Notes under the pieces: generated by a model | What the model saw: only the letters and a program-made list of their open reading frames with translations | The model's database searches: none | What the model was told of the DNA's origin: nothing | Part shown: positions 6,601 to 9,606 of the stretch, in pieces | How the letters are laid out: every line of letters begins with the position of its first letter | Position numbering within the stretch: position 1 is the first letter of the stretch | Source of the DNA: an uncultured Archangium sp. | Lineage (GTDB): Bacteria > Myxococcota > Myxococcia > Myxococcales > Myxococcaceae | Length of the DNA: 9,606 nt | Direction of reading: 5' to 3' | NCBI GenBank assembly: GCA_946479335.1 | Contig: CAMLFP010000207.1 | Location: 1-9,606, forward strand | Translations under genes and position numbers: made by a program

Positions 6601-7792
6601 TGCCGCTGGTCACTTCTTTGGTGATGGATTGGTCGGCCCCGCTGGCCACCACGCGCCCCAGCTCCGTGCCGGGCTGCACGTCGAGCCGCCAGCTGCGGTG
6701 CAGTTGCCCGTAGAGCTTGTCGCTCACCGTGTAGCCCTTGCCATCGAAGTCGAGCCACAGCGTGCGGTGGAGGCTCAACACGTCGGGCGCGGGGTCGCTG
6801 TCGCCGCGGCGGCGCTCGGTCAGCTTGAACTCCTCGTCGGCGCTCACCGCGTACGCTGGGTAGCCGCGCCACTCGGGAGGCAGCGTGGTCTGCGTCGGGT
6901 CGACCGCGTTGACGCCCTCGACCAGCACCTGCCGCAGCGACGGGCGCGCGTCAAAGACCCACACTTCATTCTCGCTCCACGGGCCGTTCGCCGCGGGGCG
7001 CTTGATGGAGGCCAGCGGGCCCTCGCCGCGCGCGGTGAGCTCCAGCAGCCACGTGCCCGGGCGCACCTGCACGCGCAGCCGGCCGTCGTTCTCGATGCGC
7101 ACCGGCAGCGAGCCCGTCAGCGCCATCGGCACGAACTGGTCGGGCAACGCGCGGCCCAGCAGCACCTCGCGGCTCCGGCCCGAGACCTTGAGCATCACGC
7201 GCGTGGTGAGCGTCAGCGGAATCTCGTCGGTGACGAGGCGGTGCACGTCGACCTCGAGGTGGTCGGTCTCCGCCTGCGTCGCCTCGCGCTGGAGGAACAC
7301 GCGGCCTTCGCCGTCGCGGTTCGGCTGCGGCACCGGCTGGCCCTTGAGCGACAGCGCGAGCAGCCCGGTCTGCGGCGGAATCTCCAGCGCCTCGGGGAGC
7401 GAGTCCCACTGGAAGTCGCCGGTGACGGTGTGTTCGCCCGGCGGCACCAACACCGTGGGCCGCGCCTCGAAGGCGACGACGATGGCCGGCTTGCCGTCGA
7501 CCTTCACGTCCTGCGGCCAGTGACGTTCGGCGCCGGGCAACTGCAACCACGCCTCGCGCTCGTACACCTTGAAGCCCTGCGTGAAGCGGCCGCCCTTGTC
7601 GTCGAGCGTGAGCTGCAGCCGCGCGGGCCACTCGCACTCACGCGTGTCACTGCCGTGGAGGAACGGGCACGTCGCGGTGCGCGCGTCGTGCATCACCCAC
7701 GGGGTCCACTCCTTGAGCGGCGCGGGGATTTCTGCGGGAGCGGCGGCGAACGCGGCGTTCGCGAGGAACGCGGCAACGAAGAAGCGGTGCAT
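3659..7792 (-). CDS. Giant envelope protein, internally duplicated, with signal peptide and two membrane blocks
   Basis: This 1377-residue protein has no function I can name. Similar long unnamed proteins exist in Gammaproteobacteria as far as I recall. A signal peptide spans 1-18 (hydrophobic, AFA/AAA cleavage region). Residues about 20-459 are beta-rich and soluble, presumably periplasmic. Helices follow at about 462-482, 487-502, 505-523 and 536-552, then a polar segment 553-697 and a helix at 700-720. Residues 727-753 (Lys/Arg-rich, then hydrophobic, ending GFAQ) look like a second signal peptide. A second soluble region is 754-1185, followed by helices about 1187-1206, 1214-1246, 1258-1278 and 1310-1342, and a Lys/Pro-rich tail. 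The halves align throughout, indicating duplication. Cysteines 42, 53, 775 and 779 sit near the start of each half. The ATG at 7792 has a GAGGGG ribosome binding site. No enzymatic motif is visible; a role in envelope assembly, transport or signalling is speculative. Confidence 0.88.
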   Translation of the reverse strand: MHRFFVAAFLANAAFAAAPAEIPAPLKEWTPWVMHDARTATCPFLHGSDTRECEWPARLQLTLDDKGGRFTQGFKVYEREAWLQLPGAERHWPQDVKVDGKPAIVVAFEARPTVLVPPGEHTVTGDFQWDSLPEALEIPPQTGLLALSLKGQPVPQPNRDGEGRVFLQREATQAETDHLEVDVHRLVTDEIPLTLTTRVMLKVSGRSREVLLGRALPDQFVPMALTGSLPVRIENDGRLRVQVRPGTWLLELTARGEGPLASIKRPAANGPWSENEVWVFDARPSLRQVLVEGVNAVDPTQTTLPPEWRGYPAYAVSADEEFKLTERRRGDSDPAPDVLSLHRTLWLDFDGKGYTVSDKLYGQLHRSWRLDVQPGTELGRVVASGADQSITKEVTSGNAGVELRQGALGLEADSRINSGIGDISAVSWDADFNQVNATLNVPPGWRLISARGADSVPGTWLNQWSLLDIFLVLIIAVATARLFGVKWGVLAVVTLGLSWLEDDVPQYVWLVVLVAEALFRVLPAGALKTLLKVTKLGAVGVLTLLFVAFAVQHIRHGMYPSLAKYTQLGGVKGYSEYSSDNSLVYSRSSAGEQGYSQVFGITNRGGLDEEVELDGNLRGKLAEIAQSNQWAGNANAPTKAEPQQQLKKRSYDVRDFDKNATVQTGPGLPRWEWESLRINFSGPVQRDQRLSFFFLGPAANFVLAFVRVILLALLVLLVMGFPGNFWPKFLKAAKRAAPVAGLLLAFFSTQGFAQTTPSPEMLAQLRERLTEKPDCAPNCASSPRLLLEASPRVLRMRLEVLSGADTAIPLPGSAAQWVPDTVLLDGKPAGALLRAADGSLWLAVGEGAHQVQVEGALPGRDTVQIALPLRAYRVEAKLDGWTLDGLHEDGIADENLQLSRKATNEKQEAGALLVDTLPPFVRVERTLVLGLQWTTETTVTRLTPTGSAVVLEVPLLPGESVTSSDVRVVGGKALVNMPANSTQLTWTSVMDTKAPIALTAPAGVPWVEVWRLDVSPVWHVGLSGIPVVHQQDASGARLPEWRPWPGETVTIDVARPEALRGQTMTIDQSSLSVSPGARATSVTFTANLRSSRGGLHVFTLPEGATLQNVTVNGAQQPIRQEGRAVSIPLIPGSQSIKLEWRETEGMGLSWRTPEFDIGTPTVNADVEVRVPNDRWVLFVRGPGLGPAVLFWSFLLVLLAVSLALARTKYTPLSTLQWVLLALGLSQVPVVAIGFVFAWLLFLGWREKTDLSPGWFQLRQLAVAGVTFIALCILGASVYEGLLGQPEMQVGGNGSSAFLLRWFLDRTTTAYPQATVISVPMLVYRGAMLAWSLWMALSLVSWLKWGWKAFATFGLWKAMPPAKKKEPAAAPRPADPAS
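3737..5485 (-). repeat. Second half of the protein-level tandem duplication (residues ~770-1352)
   Basis: The matching landmarks are LPG-x4-W then V-x-LDGKPA (810-829); PW.EVW..D..P...LPEWR..P (1005-1044); PEGATLQNVTVNGAQQPI (about 1101-1118); VNA then VPNDRW...RG (1162-1181); a helix cluster (1187-1278); and a final helix ending in W-L-K-W-G-W-K-A-F (1310-1349). Order and spacing follow the first copy, except that the polar insert 553-697 of the first half is reduced here to about 30 residues (1279-1308). Confidence 0.72.
5588..7675 (-). repeat. First half of the protein-level tandem duplication (residues ~40-735)
   Basis: This copy carries landmarks that recur in the same order in the second half: LPG-x4-W then V-x-VDGKPA (85-103); PW...EVW..D..P...LPPEWR..P (271-312); PGTELGRVVASGADQSI (about 374-390); VNA then VPPGW...RG (435-452); a helix cluster (462-552); and a final helix ending in a W-P-K-F segment (700-729). 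Similarity is at amino-acid level only, so the duplication is old. Confidence 0.72.
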
Positions 7793-7893
7793 GGGGGCCC
7801 CTCTGAAAAAGACGCGCGGGAAGCTGGCACGCTTTGGTGCGCGCGGGTGTGAAATGGTTCCCTCACGTCGAGCGCTGGCGGCGACTCGGGCAA

Positions 7894-7922
7894 CTCCTTA
7901 CAATTCATTCGACTGTAAGGAG
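7894..7922. promoter_or_regulatory. Perfect 9-base inverted repeat, probable VapB/VapBC operator
   Basis: CTCCTTACA at 7894-7902 is the exact reverse complement of TGTAAGGAG at 7914-7922, with an 11-base spacer. Arm centres are 20 bases apart, about two helical turns, as expected for two DNA-binding units on one face. The left arm overlaps a -10-like hexamer and the right arm contains the TAAGGAG ribosome binding site of the antitoxin gene, five bases before its ATG. AbrB-type antitoxins are known to autorepress by binding palindromes in their own promoters, so operator function is the likeliest reading. The site may also influence the divergent 1377-residue protein gene. Confidence 0.72.
7899..7904 (+). 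promoter_or_regulatory. vapBp: Candidate -10 element for the vapBC operon
   Basis: TACAAT at 7899-7904 matches the sigma-70 -10 consensus at five of six positions, unusual in such GC-rich surroundings. No good -35 hexamer lies 16-18 bases upstream. If used, transcription would begin near 7911, giving a leader of about 17 bases that holds the ribosome binding site but not the left arm of the inverted repeat. Confidence 0.45.
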
Positions 7923-7927
7923 CGCAC

Positions 7928-8146
7928 ATGAACACCGAATCAACCCTCACCTCCAAAGGCCAGACGACCATCCCCCGGGAGATTCGCGAGGGGCTCGGCC
8001 TGAAGCCGGGTGACCGCATGACCTTCACCCTGATGCCCGACGGCACCGTGGTGCTGCGCGCGAAGAGCCGGAGCCTCTTGAGCCTCGCGGGCCGCCTCGA
8101 GAAGAGCGGCGGCAAGGCGCTCCCGGTACGGAAGCTGTCGCGCTGA
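7928..8146 (+). CDS. vapB: AbrB/SpoVT-fold antitoxin of a VapBC-type pair
   Basis: This 72-residue protein is a DNA-binding antitoxin. Residues 6-44 form a classic AbrB/SpoVT/MazE-type swapped-hairpin domain, with the hallmark TSKGQTTIPREIREGLGLKPGDR (8-30) followed by the G-T-V-V-L-R strand (39-44). In this family the domain dimerises and binds operator DNA. Residues about 49-72 (LLSLAGRLEKSGGKALPVRK) are the C-terminal tail that normally wraps around the toxin and blocks its active site. The start is fixed by a strong TAAGGAG ribosome binding site five bases upstream. The stop overlaps the toxin's start by one base (TGATG), the usual coupled arrangement of such operons. Its own inverted repeat upstream suggests autorepression. 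Confidence in the class is high; the target operator is inferred. Confidence 0.95.
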   Translation: MNTESTLTSKGQTTIPREIREGLGLKPGDRMTFTLMPDGTVVLRAKSRSLLSLAGRLEKSGGKALPVRKLSR

Positions 8147-8538
8147 TGGTGGGCCTCGACACCAACGTGCTGGTGCGGTTCCTCGTGCGCGACGACGAGG
8201 CGCAGTTTCAACGCGCGGTGCGGCTCGTACGCCGAGGCGTCGCCGGCGACGGGGTCTTCGTCAGCGAGCTGGTGCTCCTCGAAACCGAGTGGGTGCTTCG
8301 CAGCCGGTACAAGCTGAAGAAAGCGGAGCTGCTCGACACCTTCTCCGCCCTGCTCGACGCGCGCGAGCTCACGCTCGAGAACGAGCCCGTCGTCGAGGAG
8401 GCGCTCTTTCACTGGAGAGACGCCCGCGCTCAGTTCGCAGACTGTCTCATCGCCGCGCATCACCGCGCCGCAGGCTGCACGGCTACGGTGACCTTCGATG
8501 AAGACGCGCTGAAGGTGCCCGGCTTCGTCGCCGCTTGA
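8146..8538 (+). CDS. vapC: PIN-domain ribonuclease toxin (VapC family)
   Basis: This 130-residue protein is a PIN-domain toxin, a Mg2+/Mn2+-dependent RNase that in characterised VapCs cleaves tRNA or rRNA and halts translation until neutralised by VapB. The expected acidic quartet is present: Asp5 in GLDTNVLVR, Glu46 in VLLETEWVLR, Asp99 in FADCLIAA and Asp118 in TFDEDA. Length is normal for the family and the reading frame is intact, so it is predicted active. The ATG at 8146 overlaps the antitoxin's TGA by one base and has only a weak upstream GGAAG, implying translational coupling that keeps toxin below antitoxin. The specific RNA target cannot be read from the sequence. The gene ends 19 bases before the convergent acyltransferase gene; no clear terminator is seen between them. 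Confidence 0.95.
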   Translation: MVGLDTNVLVRFLVRDDEAQFQRAVRLVRRGVAGDGVFVSELVLLETEWVLRSRYKLKKAELLDTFSALLDARELTLENEPVVEEALFHWRDARAQFADCLIAAHHRAAGCTATVTFDEDALKVPGFVAA

Positions 8539-8557
8539 GAACATCGCGCAGCGCTGA

Positions 8558-9606
8558 TCAGACGTAGCGCGTCCACCCGTCGGGGTGCGCCGCCTTGTAT
8601 TGGCGGTAGCGCCAACACGGCCACGCGAGCAGCGCCAACACCACCGCCGCACAGAGCCAGGTCTTCTCGAGGCCGTACGCGTTCTTGTCGAACCCGAAGA
8701 GCGCCTGCGTCGCCGCCAGGAGCTGCACGTGGGGGATGTAGAAGAAGAACGCCGTCGAACCGAAGAGCATCAGCGGCGCGAACGCGACGCGCGGTTTCGT
8801 GGAGTCATCGAGCGCGGTGAACGACGCCAACAGCAGGAAGCCGATGCCCAGCTCGAGCGTGGTGTACGCGAGACTCGGCGGGTACTTCGCCACGTGCAGC
8901 CACTGCAGCAGCTCGTTCGACTCGCGAAACAGGTTCCAGTTGCCGTAACCGTTGAGCCCGCGCACGAGGGCGAAGAGGCCGAGCAGTGAAATGCCGACGA
9001 GCGCGAAGGTGCGAGCCCGCTGTGCGTTCGAGCGTGGCTCGAGCCACCAGCGCCCCACCACCCAGCCCAGCATCATGACGGAGAGCCACGGCACCAGCGG
9101 ATACACGCAGGTCGCCTTCCAGAACGTCGGGCCGCCCACGAAGAGGTAGCTCCAGAGCGCTTTGAGCGGCTGCAGCTCCGGCTTCCACGCGGTGGAGAGC
9201 TCACCGAAGAGCTGAATGGCGATGGCCGCGACGAGCAGCACGGTCGACGAGAAGCGCCGCAGATACGCCATGCAGACCATCGACAAGCCCAGCGCGTAGA
9301 GCACCGCGGCGATGATGCGCTCGTAGTTCGTGAAGCCGAGCGACATCCACAACGGGTCGAGCGCGGCGATGAAGAGCCCGCGCGTCACGATGAAGCGGGT
9401 CTGGCCGGACTGCCCTTTCCTCTTCTCCGCGGAGAGCGCGAGCGAGACGCCGGCGAGCAACACGAACACCGGCGCGCACAGATGCGTCACCCAGCGCGTC
9501 AGAAACTCTCCCGTCGGGAGCGCCGTGCCGACAACCCACTTCGCGCCGCTGTCGCCGTGGAAGTGCGCCGCGTCGAACACGCCTCCTGAGTGGTCGACCG
9601 TCATCA
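8558..9606 (-). CDS. DUF1624/HGSNAT_cat-family membrane acyltransferase (5' end outside window)
   Basis: The visible part, 348 residues from the Met at 9604, is a polytopic inner-membrane protein of the DUF1624 family related to heparan-alpha-glucosaminide N-acetyltransferase (HGSNAT). Landmarks are MTVDH at its start, corresponding to the conserved DH after an R-G helix; TRGLFI (74-79); YPLVPWLSVMMLGWVVGR (168-185); KYPPSLAYTTLELG (240-253); FFFYIPHVQLL (286-296) with His292; and a C-terminal W-R-Y-R-x-Y-K...W-x-R-Y (331-347) ending typical of the family. About eight hydrophobic segments alternate with short loops. Because MTVDH is normally preceded by an R-G helix, the true start lies beyond 9606 and the Met at 9604 is internal. 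The family transfers acyl groups across the membrane to sugars; the bacterial substrate here is unknown. It converges on the toxin gene. Confidence 0.85.
   Translation of the reverse strand, partial: MTVDHSGGVFDAAHFHGDSGAKWVVGTALPTGEFLTRWVTHLCAPVFVLLAGVSLALSAEKRKGQSGQTRFIVTRGLFIAALDPLWMSLGFTNYERIIAAVLYALGLSMVCMAYLRRFSSTVLLVAAIAIQLFGELSTAWKPELQPLKALWSYLFVGGPTFWKATCVYPLVPWLSVMMLGWVVGRWWLEPRSNAQRARTFALVGISLLGLFALVRGLNGYGNWNLFRESNELLQWLHVAKYPPSLAYTTLELGIGFLLLASFTALDDSTKPRVAFAPLMLFGSTAFFFYIPHVQLLAATQALFGFDKNAYGLEKTWLCAAVVLALLAWPCWRYRQYKAAHPDGWTRYV

Noticed and set aside
7825..7841. A sigma-54-like sequence on the plus strand (TGGCAC followed by GGTGC)
   Set aside because: The GG to GC distance is one base too long for the strict -24/-12 spacing and the -12 element lacks TTGC, so it is unlikely to function.
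7813..7847. Direct repeat CGCGCGGG at 7813-7820 and 7840-7847
   Set aside because: Short, composed only of G and C in a GC-rich region, and without further symmetry; probably chance.
5132..7852. A 906-codon open frame on the plus strand, opposite the giant envelope gene
   Set aside because: Its translation is dominated by Arg, His, Gln and Ala with no domain, signal peptide or ribosome binding site. It is the expected stop-free antisense frame of a GC-rich gene; the opposite strand encodes a coherent exported membrane protein.
8539..8557. A terminator between the convergent toxin and acyltransferase genes
   Set aside because: Only 19 bases with short GCGC and AGCGCT self-complementarity and no T-run; nothing beyond chance for this composition.
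9602..9604. ATG at 9604 as the true start of the acyltransferase
   Set aside because: The encoded MTVDH is the conserved internal motif that normally follows an N-terminal R-G helix in DUF1624 proteins, so the gene must begin outside the window.

Overview
The window is uniformly GC-rich, with strong G/C preference at third codon positions, and is dense in protein genes. That base composition, together with a secreted beta-propeller lipoprotein, a very large two-halved envelope protein and an expanded family of small SpoIIAA-like proteins, suggests a myxobacterium or close relative (Myxococcota). This is inferred from style and gene content; no marker gene is present. No rRNA, tRNA, CRISPR, insertion sequence or phage gene was found, and no stretch over 300 bases lacks a gene.

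Layout. (1) 6-2036, plus strand: an exported lipoprotein with a Beta_propel (PF09826-type) domain. (2) 2041-3542, minus strand: four tandem paralogous genes of about 121-124 codons, 3-4 bases apart, resembling SpoIIAA-like/STAS-SEC14-fold proteins and forming a tight operon; the last gene converges on the lipoprotein gene with 4 bases between. (3) 3543-3658: a 116-base gap with two small perfect inverted repeats. (4) 3659-7792, minus strand: a 1377-residue envelope protein with a signal peptide, large beta-rich soluble regions and two membrane blocks. It is an internal tandem duplication, with an embedded signal-peptide-like segment at the junction. (5) 7793-7927: a divergent promoter region with a perfect 9-base inverted repeat directly upstream of (6) 7928-8538, plus strand: a VapBC-type toxin-antitoxin pair (AbrB-fold antitoxin, PIN-domain RNase toxin) whose stop and start overlap. 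(7) 8558-9606, minus strand: most of a polytopic membrane acyltransferase of the DUF1624/HGSNAT_cat family, whose N-terminus lies beyond the right edge.

How it works together. The best-supported functional unit is the toxin-antitoxin operon, whose inverted repeat overlaps a candidate -10 element and the ribosome binding site, as expected for autorepression. The large duplicated envelope protein and the four SpoIIAA-like paralogs run in the same direction and could be one transcription unit, but nothing in the sequence proves a shared function. The least-described items are the duplicated 1377-residue protein and the four-paralog array.
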